DNA of 64,000 nt from Thermoplasmata archaeon (lineage in GTDB: Archaea > Thermoplasmatota > Thermoplasmata > Methanomassiliicoccales > Methanomethylophilaceae). Of this stretch, positions 26,933 through 36,784 are shown one piece after another. The stretch lies in the NCBI GenBank assembly GCA_015063165.1, contig SUSZ01000001.1:62001-126000 (forward strand), in the 5' to 3' direction. The first letter of the stretch is position 1, and every line of letters begins with the position of its first letter. The position numbers and the translations under genes were made by a program. Under the pieces are notes generated by a model. It saw only the letters and a list, made by a program, of their open reading frames with translations, was not told the DNA's origin and made no database searches.

Positions 26933-28596
26933 CCTTTGATGACAGCGCTTCTCTCACCGGCGGGCTGGAACTCCCTGAGGGCTCCGCGTCCGATCTCCTT
27001 GGTGATGTTGGCGAAGTCGAAGACCAGCGAGGGGTCAGCGAACGCAACTCTCACGAAGGGGTTGGCGGTGAAAGCGTCTCCGCGTGCGACGTGGGCGGCC
27101 TTGGGGATACCGGTGTATCCGGAGAGGTGTCCGACGTTCATTGCGTAGTTGGGGTAGTTAGGTCCACGGACCTCCATGGGGAGACCCTCGTCAGACCTGT
27201 AGGCGAAGGAGTTGGCGGAACCGCACTGGTCCTGGAGGTCGAATCCGTAGAATCCGAGCCTTCCGGTCCTCTCTTTGTGCTGGAGCATGGAGAGGTACCA
27301 GCAGTTCAGTCCGACATCGGCGACTCCGGTAGCCATCGCACCGGCGATTCCAGTGGAAGCCGCAGCGACGGTAGCCCTCTGGGATCCTCCGAAGTGGGTC
27401 TCCATGACGGCGGGGTACCTCTCGTACATCTCGAGAGCGTAGGAGTTGATGTCGTCTCCGAGTTTCATGACCTCGTCCATGTTGGCGGGGTCGAGTTTGC
27501 AGAATCCTCCGTACCTGTCTTTGATCTGGTCGATGGCGTAGTAGACGTAGTCCTCGAGGATGTTGTCGGTGTACGCAGCGGTGGCGTACTGGGTGAATCC
27601 GACTCCTCCGGACATGTATCCGCCGAGGTAGATCTGGTCGAAGACGGCGGCTCCGAGGGCGACTGCCTCGAGGGCTGCGCGTCCAGGGTCGTCAGCGTAG
27701 ACACGGTCGGACTGAGCGATATCGGCCATGTATCCGAAGGGGATTCCTCCGGGCTCGTTGGGTCCCCTGGCACGCCTTGCGGGCATCATGGTTCCCATAG
27801 CGAGGGACTGGTGCTTCGCGGAGTATGCGAAGTCAGCGATTGCGGCTTCTCCTGCTGCGAGTTTGTACGCGGAGATGAAAGCCATGGAGATCTGCATGGC
27901 TGCGTGCCTGGAAACGGTGGCACCATCCATGAGCCTTCCGACGATGGTAGGAACACGGACAGCCTGCATGAGGGTCTTTCCGATAGCTTTCTTCAGCTGT
28001 TTGGCCTGGGCCTTGGGGAACAGCTTGTTGATGTCGATGACGAACCTGGAGTCGATCTCGTCGATGAGCTCGTCGTCTCCGGAGAAGACTTTGACGTAGG
28101 AGTCGTAGACGAGGGCGGGGTTGACCTCGGCCATGTGCTCCTGAACGACTGCTCCACCGGGCATGGTGTGGTTGACGGTCTCGAGGTACTGGTTGATGGT
28201 CTCGGGGGTAACCTCTTTTCCGAGCCTTCTCTCGATGGTCTGGTGAGGGGAGTCGAGACCGACGAGGATGGTCCTCCTGATATCGTCCCAAGCCTGCTGG
28301 ATAGCGCAGTTGTTGACGCAGTGCAGGTCGTCCGCCTCAGCGTAGATGTCGGTGTGGGACAGCTGGTAGGGCATCCAGCTCCTCTGTCCGAGAGGAACTC
28401 CGATGTCCTCGTTCATCATGGGGATTCCACGCTTCTTCGCGATCTTCATCGCGGCTTCCTGGAACTCGACTTTCGACTTGGACTGTTTCCATCCACCATA
28501 GCAGTAGTACTTGGTGGACATGTCAGTGGGCTCTTCTTTGAACTTCTTCTTGCATGCTTCCATGAACAGCTTCTCTTTTCCTGCCATGGTAATCAC
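26929..28596 (-). CDS. mcrA: Methyl-coenzyme M reductase alpha subunit
   Basis: 555-residue catalytic alpha subunit of MCR, which reduces methyl-CoM with coenzyme B to methane at F430. Active-site regions are [20 protein letters not shown] and [16 protein letters not shown]; in the latter Gly451 corresponds to the thioglycine and Cys458 to the S-methylcysteine position. The methyl-His and methyl-Arg positions are His262 in AKHQSLAMG and Arg275 in PARRARG. The C-terminus [12 protein letters not shown] is typical. It overlaps mcrG by 4 bases. Its thioglycine would be made by the YcaO protein at 525-1745. Confidence 0.97.
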   Translation of the reverse strand: MITMAGKEKLFMEACKKKFKEEPTDMSTKYYCYGGWKQSKSKVEFQEAAMKIAKKRGIPMMNEDIGVPLGQRSWMPYQLSHTDIYAEADDLHCVNNCAIQQAWDDIRRTILVGLDSPHQTIERRLGKEVTPETINQYLETVNHTMPGGAVVQEHMAEVNPALVYDSYVKVFSGDDELIDEIDSRFVIDINKLFPKAQAKQLKKAIGKTLMQAVRVPTIVGRLMDGATVSRHAAMQISMAFISAYKLAAGEAAIADFAYSAKHQSLAMGTMMPARRARGPNEPGGIPFGYMADIAQSDRVYADDPGRAALEAVALGAAVFDQIYLGGYMSGGVGFTQYATAAYTDNILEDYVYYAIDQIKDRYGGFCKLDPANMDEVMKLGDDINSYALEMYERYPAVMETHFGGSQRATVAAASTGIAGAMATGVADVGLNCWYLSMLQHKERTGRLGFYGFDLQDQCGSANSFAYRSDEGLPMEVRGPNYPNYAMNVGHLSGYTGIPKAAHVARGDAFTANPFVRVAFADPSLVFDFANITKEIGRGALREFQPAGERSAVIKG

Positions 28597-29366
28597 TCTC
28601 CCTTAACCTTCCAGGGCTGGTATCCGCCGAGGGTCCTCAGCTTGTGGATCCTGAGTCCGTATTCGGTGACCTCTTTGTCATCTCTCATGTCGACGCCGTC
28701 GGCTCTGAAGATGGTGGTCCTCTTCTTCAGGTCAGCCATTGCTGCGGGCTTTCCGACAGAGATTCTCCTGTCGAGAGGAATGGCGACCTGGTCTTTGACG
28801 TAGACGACCTCTTTCTTCTGAGCGTCCCAGACGTACCTCTGCCATCCGTCGAACATAAGTCCGTTCTCGTCGAGACGGCATGCGTGTCCGTGGACGGTCG
28901 CTCCCCTGATTCCGGTGAGGGCGGGGTCGAAGGTCTCGTTGTCGATCATCTCTTTGGCCATGCGCTCGAGGTCTCTCTCACGGACCTCGATGATCTGCCT
29001 TCCGGAAAGGGTTCCGGTGTCGATTCCCCTGTACCTGGAGAGGTACATCCAAGCCCTCTGGTAGGGCGAGATGGGAGCGAAGTAGACGGAGTCGGTGAAC
29101 TGGATGTACCTGACACGGTCTCCGTGTTTTGCTCCCTCGATGGGGGTGACGAGTTTCCTGATAGGACAGTCGGGCTCTTTTCCCTCCTCTATTGGGGGGT
29201 GGATGGACTTGTAGTCCTCTCCGGGGTTCCTGTGTCCCATGATCCTTACGACGTCGTCGAGAGGAACGTCGCGAAGCTTCTTGAGCTTGACCTTGGGATC
29301 CATGTATCTCCTCCTGTTTTTAGCAGGGGTGGTCTCTCCAGGGTAAAACTGTCTCTTGTATGCCAT
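28593..29366 (-). CDS. mcrG: Methyl-coenzyme M reductase gamma subunit
   Basis: 257 residues; gamma subunit of MCR. It opens with [23 protein letters not shown] and has [19 protein letters not shown] and [15 protein letters not shown]-type segments ([16 protein letters not shown]). It follows mcrD by 2 bases and overlaps mcrA by 4 bases. Confidence 0.97.
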   Translation of the reverse strand: MAYKRQFYPGETTPAKNRRRYMDPKVKLKKLRDVPLDDVVRIMGHRNPGEDYKSIHPPIEEGKEPDCPIRKLVTPIEGAKHGDRVRYIQFTDSVYFAPISPYQRAWMYLSRYRGIDTGTLSGRQIIEVRERDLERMAKEMIDNETFDPALTGIRGATVHGHACRLDENGLMFDGWQRYVWDAQKKEVVYVKDQVAIPLDRRISVGKPAAMADLKKRTTIFRADGVDMRDDKEVTEYGLRIHKLRTLGGYQPWKVKGE

Positions 29367-29368
29367 AT

Positions 29369-29803
29369 TTATGCACTCCTATAATCATGAAGCGTGGGCC
29401 TGTATTTCGAGTACCTACCTACCTGAAGGCTGTATCCATGCTCGATATGCTCGTTGCATGCAGCCTTTATTTGATCCAACCTGGCCTCGAGGATCTCTTC
29501 GTCCTCGACATCGAGCTCGATGTAGAAGCCTCCGACAAGATAGCGGAGTTCGACTTCCTGACCGCCGACGTGGATGATCCTCCTCTCGGAGTGATTGTTG
29601 TCGAGCCCCTTTCCAGGACCGTTGTTGATAGTCTTGGGGAGGCTCTCTCCAGTCATGTTGATCTGCCTGATGTCAGGAATGACGTCGAGGGCGTTCAACA
29701 GCTTCTCGGTGGTCTCTGCGCTCAGAAGGCGGTTGGTGATAATCTGGACTTCGGGAAGAGGCTTCCCAGCGTAGTCCACGGTTGGCTTAGCAGGTGCTGA
29801 CAT
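29369..29803 (-). CDS. mcrD: Methyl-coenzyme M reductase operon protein D
   Basis: 144 residues, McrD family, a non-subunit protein reported to bind MCR and help its maturation. Typical parts are VQIITNRLLSAETTEKLLNAL, INMTGESLPKTINNGPGKG and a C-terminal helix. It lies 10 bases after mcrB. Stop is TAA. The operon here is mcrBDGA, with mcrC elsewhere. Confidence 0.94.
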   Translation of the reverse strand: MSAPAKPTVDYAGKPLPEVQIITNRLLSAETTEKLLNALDVIPDIRQINMTGESLPKTINNGPGKGLDNNHSERRIIHVGGQEVELRYLVGGFYIELDVEDEEILEARLDQIKAACNEHIEHGYSLQVGRYSKYRPTLHDYRSA

Positions 29804-29813
29804 TCACAGGGCC

Positions 29814-31142
<1,329 letters not shown>

Positions 31143-31148
31143 TTCATA

Positions 31149-31154
31149 CCTCCT
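31149..31154 (-). promoter_or_regulatory. Strong ribosome-binding site of mcrB
   Basis: AAAAAGGAGGTATGAAATG on the minus strand. A full anti-16S match is notable because many other transcripts here look leaderless. Confidence 0.75.
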
Positions 31155-31228
31155 TTTTCAATAAATTTCTGCGGAATTTCTCTCGAAACCCCACATACCC
31201 CTTGCAAGCGGGATAAACGCGTCACTAC

Positions 31229-31237
31229 ATATAAAAC
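31229..31237 (-). promoter_or_regulatory. TATA box of the mcr operon
   Basis: GTTTTATATG on the minus strand, about 90 bases before the mcrB ATG. It predicts a ~60-nt leader carrying the AGGAGG site. Upstream of it, to 31362, the sequence is AT-rich and I see no gene. Confidence 0.55.
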
Positions 31238-31362
31238 CATACCAAAAACCCCCATTCAAACGATTTTTCTCGATTTGGTGGCGGTTTGGCGAGGAAAGAA
31301 AATACCACTTTCCATGTTTAAGTGAACATAATTAATATTTAATGATTTGCTTGGATGAATAC

Positions 31363-31390
31363 GCCTACACAAAGAAGGCCTTGTGCAGGC
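31363..31390 (-). terminator. Hairpin downstream of the DUF169 gene
   Basis: GCCTGCACAA / TTGTGTAGGC (10 bp with one G-U pair, 8-nt loop) on the minus strand, 38 bases after the DUF169 stop. The following sequence is AT-rich but has no long T-run, so it could be a 3' stabiliser rather than a terminator. Confidence 0.4.
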
Positions 31391-31428
31391 ATAAATGGTA
31401 ATAATAAGAGGTTTGTGAGTAGCAAAGC

Positions 31429-32136
31429 TCAGTCGCGCTTCGCTTTGGTCATCACGCCAGACGAGTACTTCTTGAGATGCTCGATATAGCCGGGGATCAG
31501 ATCGTACGGGATTCCGCAGGCGAGCTCGTCGGCGGCCATATCGGTCTTCTTCCTGCACCCGAAGCATCCGAGGGACACGTTGGGGGCTCCGGTGACCATC
31601 GGCACGGAGGTGACGTCCTCGCAGGCGCACTGGAACGGAGAGGTGCTGAAAGCCATGCGGCCTCCGCCGTTGGACGTGGAGAGCGGGACGATCCAATAGA
31701 CCCTCTCGGGTATATCGACGATTGCGACGACATCAGGAACGAAATCGGCGTCCTTCAGAGGGCAGACGACCTCTCCCTTGGTCTTGGGCATCGAGACGCG
31801 CTTGGCGATCATCTCGGCGGTGGCGTCCTGGGTGTCGTGGATGCCGATTCCGAAGTGGAACTCCCCGGATGCGACCTTCTCGGGGGTCTCGTTCATTCCG
31901 AGAGCGGACGAACCGACCTTGCATCCCTGCATCTCGAGAGGCATCAGGAGGCACTCCCCGCGCTTGGCGGCGAAGATGGCCTGGCAGTGGCTCAGCTGCT
32001 TGTCGGGGGCGGAATATCCTGCAGGGAACTCCTCGTTCTCCCTGATCAGCCTGATGGCGACCGGCTCTCCCCTCAGTTTGAGAGAATCCTTCATCACAGA
32101 CGCGTATTCTTTGTTGCGTTCAAGAATCTCGGACAT
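31429..32136 (-). CDS. DUF169 family protein
   Basis: 235 residues from ATG 32136 (MSEILERNKEYA), chosen because TATTTAATC lies about 25 bases upstream; the ORF track adds 32 codons. DUF169 (COG2043) proteins are common in anaerobic archaea. Visible features are LRGEPVAIRL, a CQAIFAAKRGECLLMP segment, and FQCACEDVTSVP and LGCFGCRKKTDM, so at least six cysteines are clustered as if to bind metal or an Fe-S cluster. Function unknown. It lies on the same strand as, and between, mcrBDGA and the methyl-CoM-forming methyltransferase. Confidence 0.8.
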   Translation of the reverse strand: MSEILERNKEYASVMKDSLKLRGEPVAIRLIRENEEFPAGYSAPDKQLSHCQAIFAAKRGECLLMPLEMQGCKVGSSALGMNETPEKVASGEFHFGIGIHDTQDATAEMIAKRVSMPKTKGEVVCPLKDADFVPDVVAIVDIPERVYWIVPLSTSNGGGRMAFSTSPFQCACEDVTSVPMVTGAPNVSLGCFGCRKKTDMAADELACGIPYDLIPGYIEHLKKYSSGVMTKAKRD

Positions 32137-32159
32137 GAGAGGGGTATCCACGAATCGTA

Positions 32160-32170
32160 TGATTAAATAG
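32160..32170 (-). promoter_or_regulatory. TATA box of the DUF169 gene
   Basis: CACTATTTAATCA on the minus strand, 24-34 bases before ATG 32136. Confidence 0.45.
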
Positions 32171-32227
32171 TGACTCCCGAAGAAGCATGTTTCATACGTG
32201 TTAACAGACACGTGGCGGCTGGCAAAA

Positions 32228-32270
32228 ATCAAAGAAAAAAGAATGGAAGGGTGTTCCCCCGAAGGGGAAC
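32228..32270 (-). terminator. Terminator after the methylcobamide:CoM methyltransferase gene
   Basis: GTTCCCC-TTCG-GGGGAAC (7 bp) on the minus strand just after the stop codon, followed by CTTTTTTCTTTGATTTTT. Confidence 0.75.
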
Positions 32271-32280
32271 TTGAAAGGAA

Positions 32281-33318
32281 TCACTCGCCCTTGACGGTCT
32301 TGGAGAAAATCTTCATGTTCTCGTCGGGGGTAGCGACTGCGATACCGCATCCGGAGGACAGAACATCGAATCCAGCGTCCATGGACTTCTTGACTCCCTC
32401 GACGACGTCAGCGGGGGTTCCCTGGAAGAGGGGCCTGACAGATCCGACGTTTCCGACGAGGACGGTCTTGGAGCCGACCATCTCGACTGCCTTGTAGGAG
32501 TCGACTTTCTCCTCGATGGAGATTCCGGTGGTCTTGGTGTTGACCATGTGGTCGAGGATCTGGGTGGTGTCTCCGCAGATGTGGAGAACGGTGTATCCAT
32601 CCTGCCTGGGGGCAAGGGAGTCGCGGACGTACTGTCCAGAGGCCTGGTCGAACATGTCGGGTGCGAGCATATCGACAGACGCGGAAGGCTCCGAGCACTG
32701 AACGACATCTGCTCCAGCATCGAGGAGAGCATTGGTGTACGCTTTGACGATGGGGTTGACGGCTGCGACCCACTTTGCGACCTGGTCGGGGTCCATCATC
32801 ATTCCGAAGACAATGCTCTCAGCGGAGACGAGGTTTCCGGTAAGGGTGAAAGGTCCGGTGTTTCCGGCAACGATGGCGTAGTTCTCGCCGTGGGACTTCT
32901 TGAGGAGGCCCATTGCTTTGATTGCCTCTGCAGGCCTTCCGCCCTGGAGGAACTCCTCGGGGGACATGAGGACAGCTGCGGGGTCGTCGTACTCGCCAGT
33001 CATGGGGTCGAATTTGAAGGGGTGCTTCTTGACCATGGGGTTGGCGTCTCTCTTGTCGACAGCGACAGTGGCTCCGAGCCTCTCGGTCTCTGCGGTAAGG
33101 CAGAAAGGTGCCCTAACGCACTCGAATCCGTCGTAGTCAGCCTGAGCTGCACCGAGCTTAGCCATGAGCTCAGCGTTCTTGTGGGCCTCAGGCCAAGCGG
33201 CGCCGCAGGCATCCATCTGAGCGAGGGTCGCGGACTGGGTGAAGATCGCCGCGGGGGGCCTGTCCAGAGATTCCTTTTTCATTGCTGCAAGTACTCTTTC
33301 TCTAGGAGTCATCGACAT
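32281..33318 (-). CDS. Methylcobamide:CoM methyltransferase (MtaA/MtbA family)
   Basis: 345 residues with the uroporphyrinogen decarboxylase-like barrel of MtaA/MtbA. It moves the methyl group from a corrinoid protein such as MtmC to coenzyme M. The zinc ligands are visible as LHICGDTT (H-x-C) and SSGCGIA near the C-terminus. It begins MSMTPRERVLAAMKKESLDRPP. The start ATG 33318 has AGGAGA 8 bases upstream, and a TTAAATAA box is at 33351-33361; the ORF track begins 29 codons too early. The presence of mtmB/mtmC suggests MtbA, but sequence alone here does not separate MtbA from MtaA. Confidence 0.9.
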   Translation of the reverse strand: MSMTPRERVLAAMKKESLDRPPAAIFTQSATLAQMDACGAAWPEAHKNAELMAKLGAAQADYDGFECVRAPFCLTAETERLGATVAVDKRDANPMVKKHPFKFDPMTGEYDDPAAVLMSPEEFLQGGRPAEAIKAMGLLKKSHGENYAIVAGNTGPFTLTGNLVSAESIVFGMMMDPDQVAKWVAAVNPIVKAYTNALLDAGADVVQCSEPSASVDMLAPDMFDQASGQYVRDSLAPRQDGYTVLHICGDTTQILDHMVNTKTTGISIEEKVDSYKAVEMVGSKTVLVGNVGSVRPLFQGTPADVVEGVKKSMDAGFDVLSSGCGIAVATPDENMKIFSKTVKGE

Positions 33319-33350
33319 GTAACTTTCTCCTAATTCTTGGAATGGCTTAC

Positions 33351-33361
33351 TGTTATTTAAG
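33351..33361 (-). promoter_or_regulatory. TATA box of the CoM methyltransferase gene
   Basis: CTCTTAAATAAC on the minus strand, about 35-43 bases upstream of ATG 33318; leaves a ~10-15-nt leader with the AGGAGA site. The 33362-33488 stretch holds no further feature I can support. Confidence 0.5.
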
Positions 33362-33488
33362 AGATAGACCCTCTGTATGACATGAAAATGCACAATCTTC
33401 AACAAAGTTACCGATGTGCAGACTTATGTGGCCAATAACGTTCCACCGTGGGTAGATAGCGAACACGCCATTGGATAATGCATCCTAT

Positions 33489-34211
33489 TCACATGCTGAT
33501 GTCCGAGAGGGTGCTGAGGGTCCCGAGCCTGATCACGCCCATGTCCGTCACGCCGTAGATATCGGCGTTGGCGAAATCGGAGCTCTTGAGGGCGGGCGCC
33601 ATGACGCATTTCTCGTCGAGGACCAGATCGTTCCCCGAAGCGAACGGGCTGAACGGGGGAAGGACGATCACCCCCTCCGCCTTGGCATGGACGAAGCATT
33701 GGATCTTCAGGCTTCCGCCGACCGCGCCGGGTATCCTCACCGACGGGTGCTCGTGCCCTATGATGACCGGCCTCACGCCGGAATCCACATGGCCGTGCTC
33801 CAGCCTGAAGCCCATTATATCGATGCAGTCCACCGCCATTATCCCCATGTCTGCGATGATGTTCTGGAGATAGTTGTCATGGTTCCCCTTGATCGGAACG
33901 ACCTCGGCCGCCTCGCTCAGGAGATTGAAGATCTTCTTCACCTCGTTCTTCTCCTCCCAGCCGGAACGCTTGAAGTCATGCTTTATGTCGCCGAGAAGAA
34001 CGACGCGCTGGGGCTCGTACCTGCAGAGGATGTCGTTCAATGATTCGCGTATGGAATCGGTGTTGATCCTCGGGAGGTAGACGCCCTCGTTCTCCAGGGC
34101 GCGCTCGTATCCCAGATGGAGGTCTCCCATGACCACCGTCGGACCTTCGTCCATCACCAGACATCTGTCCGATGTGACGCGAACACCTGGCAGGATCTCG
34201 ATGGACCTCAT
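33489..34211 (-). CDS. Calcineurin-like metallophosphoesterase
   Basis: 240 residues from ATG 34211 (MRSIEILPGVRV). All metal-binding motifs of the family are present: MGDLHLGYE (D-x-H), LLGDIKHDF (GD-x-x-x), IKGNHDN (GNHD), and EHGHVDSG with IIGHEHPS. It resembles COG1407 (ICC-like) archaeal phosphoesterases, often encoded near DNA repair helicases, though none is near here. The substrate is unknown. The track start at 34262 is 17 codons longer and less likely. Confidence 0.85.
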   Translation of the reverse strand: MRSIEILPGVRVTSDRCLVMDEGPTVVMGDLHLGYERALENEGVYLPRINTDSIRESLNDILCRYEPQRVVLLGDIKHDFKRSGWEEKNEVKKIFNLLSEAAEVVPIKGNHDNYLQNIIADMGIMAVDCIDIMGFRLEHGHVDSGVRPVIIGHEHPSVRIPGAVGGSLKIQCFVHAKAEGVIVLPPFSPFASGNDLVLDEKCVMAPALKSSDFANADIYGVTDMGVIRLGTLSTLSDISM

Positions 34212-34286
34212 GAATCTGGCAACGCGAATCACGTTAAATTTGTTTATGATGTAACGATTCAAGTCGCCCTCCGCATCGGAAAGGAC

Positions 34287-35006
34287 TCACCAGCCATCTG
34301 GTACCTTACTGTCTATTATACTCAAATATAGGGGAATCTCGGAGATCGGCTCGGAATAGTCTACCTCTGCCGGAACCGACGACAGCGTCTCTCTGGCCCT
34401 GTCTGCGGACTTCCCGTCGAACGCTACGAAGAGAGGCACCACGCGGATATGAGAGAACCCCGCGTCCAATATCGCTCTGGCCGCATCCTCTACGGAACGC
34501 CCATGGTGACAGTAGCCGCATTCCACGGTCCAGCCCTTTTCCCTCAGAGCATCCGCGTAATACTCGGAGGTCTTGGCGCAGGTGGAATGGGTGGAGCCGC
34601 GGGCCAGAAGGAGGATCGCGGTGCCTTCCTCGGGGCGCCCCTCCCTCTCTGCCAGCGCGGAAGCCATGCCGGGATCCTGTCCCAGAGCCGTCGCGAAACG
34701 GGTGGCGACGTCCTTCCCGTCTATCATCGTCCAGGAGCCGCAATTATCTGGAAGATGCAGGGCCTTGGGCATGAGCCAGACCGTCTTCTTCCCTTCAGAT
34801 ATGGCCAACGGGACGATGGCATAGGTGTCGACTCCGGCCGCGTTCATCTGCAGCATGACTTCTTCGGACCCGGGCGTTCCTGAATGGAAGGCGATGCATA
34901 CCCTCTTCCTGCCCTTGGATTCCAGATAGCTCGCACACTTCATCAAAAGCTTGTTCTCACCGGGAGAATCGGAGTGCTGGCCGAGAATCATGATCCCTGT
35001 CTTCAT
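34287..35006 (-). CDS. Two-domain CbiX-like sirohydrochlorin chelatase
   Basis: 239 residues with two class II chelatase repeats: GIMILGQHSDSPGENKLLM and AIVPLAISEGKKT in the first, and ILLLARGSTHSTCAKTSEYY, ARAILDAGFSHIRVVPLFVAF in the second. CbiX/CfbA enzymes insert cobalt or nickel into sirohydrochlorin for cobalamin or F430. The first-repeat His (GQHSD) and second-repeat His (STHST) are candidate metal ligands. The methanogen F430 chelatase CfbA is normally a ~130-residue single domain, so this long form may serve cobalt, or be a divergent paralog. It diverges from the DUF4198-CooC-CooT operon across a 73-base region. Confidence 0.75.
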   Translation of the reverse strand: MKTGIMILGQHSDSPGENKLLMKCASYLESKGRKRVCIAFHSGTPGSEEVMLQMNAAGVDTYAIVPLAISEGKKTVWLMPKALHLPDNCGSWTMIDGKDVATRFATALGQDPGMASALAEREGRPEEGTAILLLARGSTHSTCAKTSEYYADALREKGWTVECGYCHHGRSVEDAARAILDAGFSHIRVVPLFVAFDGKSADRARETLSSVPAEVDYSEPISEIPLYLSIIDSKVPDGW

Positions 35007-35084
35007 GCATGCCCTTATGCATTAAATTGTTAAAATTATATCATTAGTATTATTTATATTAAAATCGTAATACACATGCATGCC
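35004..35084. promoter_or_regulatory. Divergent promoter with repeated CATGCATGCC
   Basis: CATGCATGCC occurs at 35004-35013 and 35075-35084, exactly over both start codons, and another ATGCAT is at 35017-35022. The plus-strand TATA (TATTTATATTAA, 35049-35060) places transcription at or near ATG 35080. The repeats could be coincidental or an operator shared by both transcripts. Confidence 0.4.
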
Positions 35085-35817
35085 ATCCGACAGCGATTAC
35101 ATGGACCCTGAGACCCTCAGGAGCCTCAGCAGACAGATTTATGGACACGAGATGTGGATCGACGGCGTCGGCCGCGACGGAGACGAGATCTTCGCGTACG
35201 GGCTGTACGGCCACAAGATGGTCCCCGACAAGCCCATGCCGACCGACTATGCCAACGTTCTGCTGTACGACGACAACGGACGCGTCGAGAATCCCGACAG
35301 GGAGATCGTCAAGCACCCCCACGGATGGAGATTCTCGTTCAAGGACAAGGGTGCCTCCGTCTACACGCTCTACATCGACTCGAACTCCACCTGGGTGACC
35401 GACGAGGAGGGTTGGCACAGAGGCGTTAAGCGCAACTTCTCCGATGTGAAGTACTCCGGTGCGTTCAACATGGTCGCCAAGAAGATCATCTCCCGCGACG
35501 GGAAGAACCCCGGATCCGTCGTCCACTGCCCTCTCGAGGTCATGCCGGAAGAGGCTACGCTCGAGGTCGGAAAAACAGCCAAGATCAAGGTCCTTTACGA
35601 CGGAGCGCCCCTGCCCAACGCCAAGGTCATCTGCTTCTGCAAGGCCGCCGAGGAGATCGAACCAATGAAGACCGATGCGAGCGGCATCTTGGAGTACCCT
35701 GTGAAAGAGAAAGGGGAGTACATGTTCATCGCGAAGCACATCGACGACAGCAAGAAGGTTGACGACGAGTTCGACGAGACCTCTTTCACCACCACCCTGA
35801 CCATGGAGACCCGCTGA
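35080..35817 (+). CDS. DUF4198-family protein
   Basis: 245 residues; resembles DUF4198 (COG5266), proteins often linked to cobalt or nickel transport. It begins SRQIYGHEMWIDGVGRDGDE, with histidines near the N-terminus as in the family, then YGHKMVPDKPMP, and a C-terminal Ig-like/carboxypeptidase-regulatory-like strand domain (DGAPLPNAKVICFCKAAEE...TDASGILEYPV). No signal peptide or membrane segment, so it is probably cytoplasmic, unlike many family members. Its stop TGA is immediately followed by the CooC-like ATG. TATA spacing suggests a leaderless message. Confidence 0.75.
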   Translation: MPSDSDYMDPETLRSLSRQIYGHEMWIDGVGRDGDEIFAYGLYGHKMVPDKPMPTDYANVLLYDDNGRVENPDREIVKHPHGWRFSFKDKGASVYTLYIDSNSTWVTDEEGWHRGVKRNFSDVKYSGAFNMVAKKIISRDGKNPGSVVHCPLEVMPEEATLEVGKTAKIKVLYDGAPLPNAKVICFCKAAEEIEPMKTDASGILEYPVKEKGEYMFIAKHIDDSKKVDDEFDETSFTTTLTMETR

Positions 35818-36582
35818 ATGCTGAAGATCATCTCCACGGGGAAAGGAGGCGTCGGGAAGACCACCACGATCTCCACCCTGGCCACCATGATGTCCAGGGA
35901 AGGTAAGAAGGTCCTGGTCTTCGACACCGACCCAAGCATGAACCTCGCCATGACCCTAGGACTCCCTTACCTGGAGGTCCCGACGATCACCGAGAACAAG
36001 AGCGTCATAAACGAGGAGCTGGACGAGAACGAGGACACCACCCAGGTCTGCCGCGAGATACTGGAGAAGTATTCCAGGCTGAACCGCGACGGCATCCGCG
36101 TCATAGTCATGGGAGCCATCCCGGACGAGGGGAACGGATGCCTCTGCTCCGCCATCTCCATCGTGAAGATAGTGCTGAACTACGTGAGCTCCGACGCGTG
36201 CCCCGAAAGGTACGACGTGGCTTTCGTGGATTCCCAGGCAGGGCCCGAGATCCTCGGAAGAGGCCTGGCCAAGGACTTCGACTGCAACCTCGTCCTGACC
36301 GAGCCCACCCCGAAGTCCGCGGAGGTGTCCAGACAGGTGGCCACCCTGGCGAAGAGCCTCGGCATTGCCAAGAGCCTGCTGATCATAAACAAATCAGACG
36401 AAGAGGACGACATAGCCCGGGTTTCCGAGATGGTCGGGATACCCGAGGAATACGCCCTCCGCGTCAGGTACGACCGCAGCGTCATAGAGGCGGACCGGAA
36501 AGACATCTGCCTTCTGGACGGCTTCCCTACCTGCGACGCGATAAACGACATACGTTCGATCAAGAGAATGATAGAGGGATGA
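35818..36582 (+). CDS. CooC-like nickel-insertion ATPase
   Basis: 254-residue MinD/ParA-type ATPase of the CooC family. Deviant Walker A STGKGGVGKTTT at residues 7-18, FDTDPSMNL switch, VAFVDSQAGPE, and the CooC-type metal motif C-x-C at 108-110 (GNGCLCSAI), which binds Ni or Zn between two monomers. CooC inserts nickel into CO dehydrogenase; no CODH genes are in this window and many members of this order are reported to lack it, so the client may be another nickel enzyme. It is tightly linked to a CooT-like gene (3 bases). Confidence 0.85.
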   Translation: MLKIISTGKGGVGKTTTISTLATMMSREGKKVLVFDTDPSMNLAMTLGLPYLEVPTITENKSVINEELDENEDTTQVCREILEKYSRLNRDGIRVIVMGAIPDEGNGCLCSAISIVKIVLNYVSSDACPERYDVAFVDSQAGPEILGRGLAKDFDCNLVLTEPTPKSAEVSRQVATLAKSLGIAKSLLIINKSDEEDDIARVSEMVGIPEEYALRVRYDRSVIEADRKDICLLDGFPTCDAINDIRSIKRMIEG

Positions 36583-36585
36583 AGA

Positions 36586-36780
36586 ATGTGCGAATTCACA
36601 GTGTATCTGAACGGACGCGAGGACTCCGACGTCGTCGCCACCAACGTGATAAAATCGAAGATCAGGGAGGGCGGCGTCTCCCTCATGGACAGCTCCGGAA
36701 AGACCTACAGGATAGAGGACGCCGACATCATGACGGTCGATTCTATAATGGCGGAGATGCATCTCAGAAGCAGAGCGTGA
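36586..36780 (+). CDS. CooT-like nickel-binding protein
   Basis: 64 residues with the CooT pattern: it starts MCEFTVYL, where Cys2 is the nickel ligand in characterised CooT dimers, followed by a small beta-barrel core (VVATNVIKSKIREGGVSLMDS and YRIEDADIMTVDSIM). CooT is a small nickel-binding accessory protein for CO dehydrogenase. Adjacent CooC supports the call. Too short for many gene finders, but its start is fixed by the 3-base spacing to the upstream stop. Confidence 0.75.
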   Translation: MCEFTVYLNGREDSDVVATNVIKSKIREGGVSLMDSSGKTYRIEDADIMTVDSIMAEMHLRSRA

Positions 36781-36784
36781 TACC

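Noticed and set aside
27091-28803. 570-codon plus-strand ORF antisense to mcrA and mcrG
   Set aside because: mcrA and mcrG are certain on the other strand; the ORF is repetitive in S, V, D and G.
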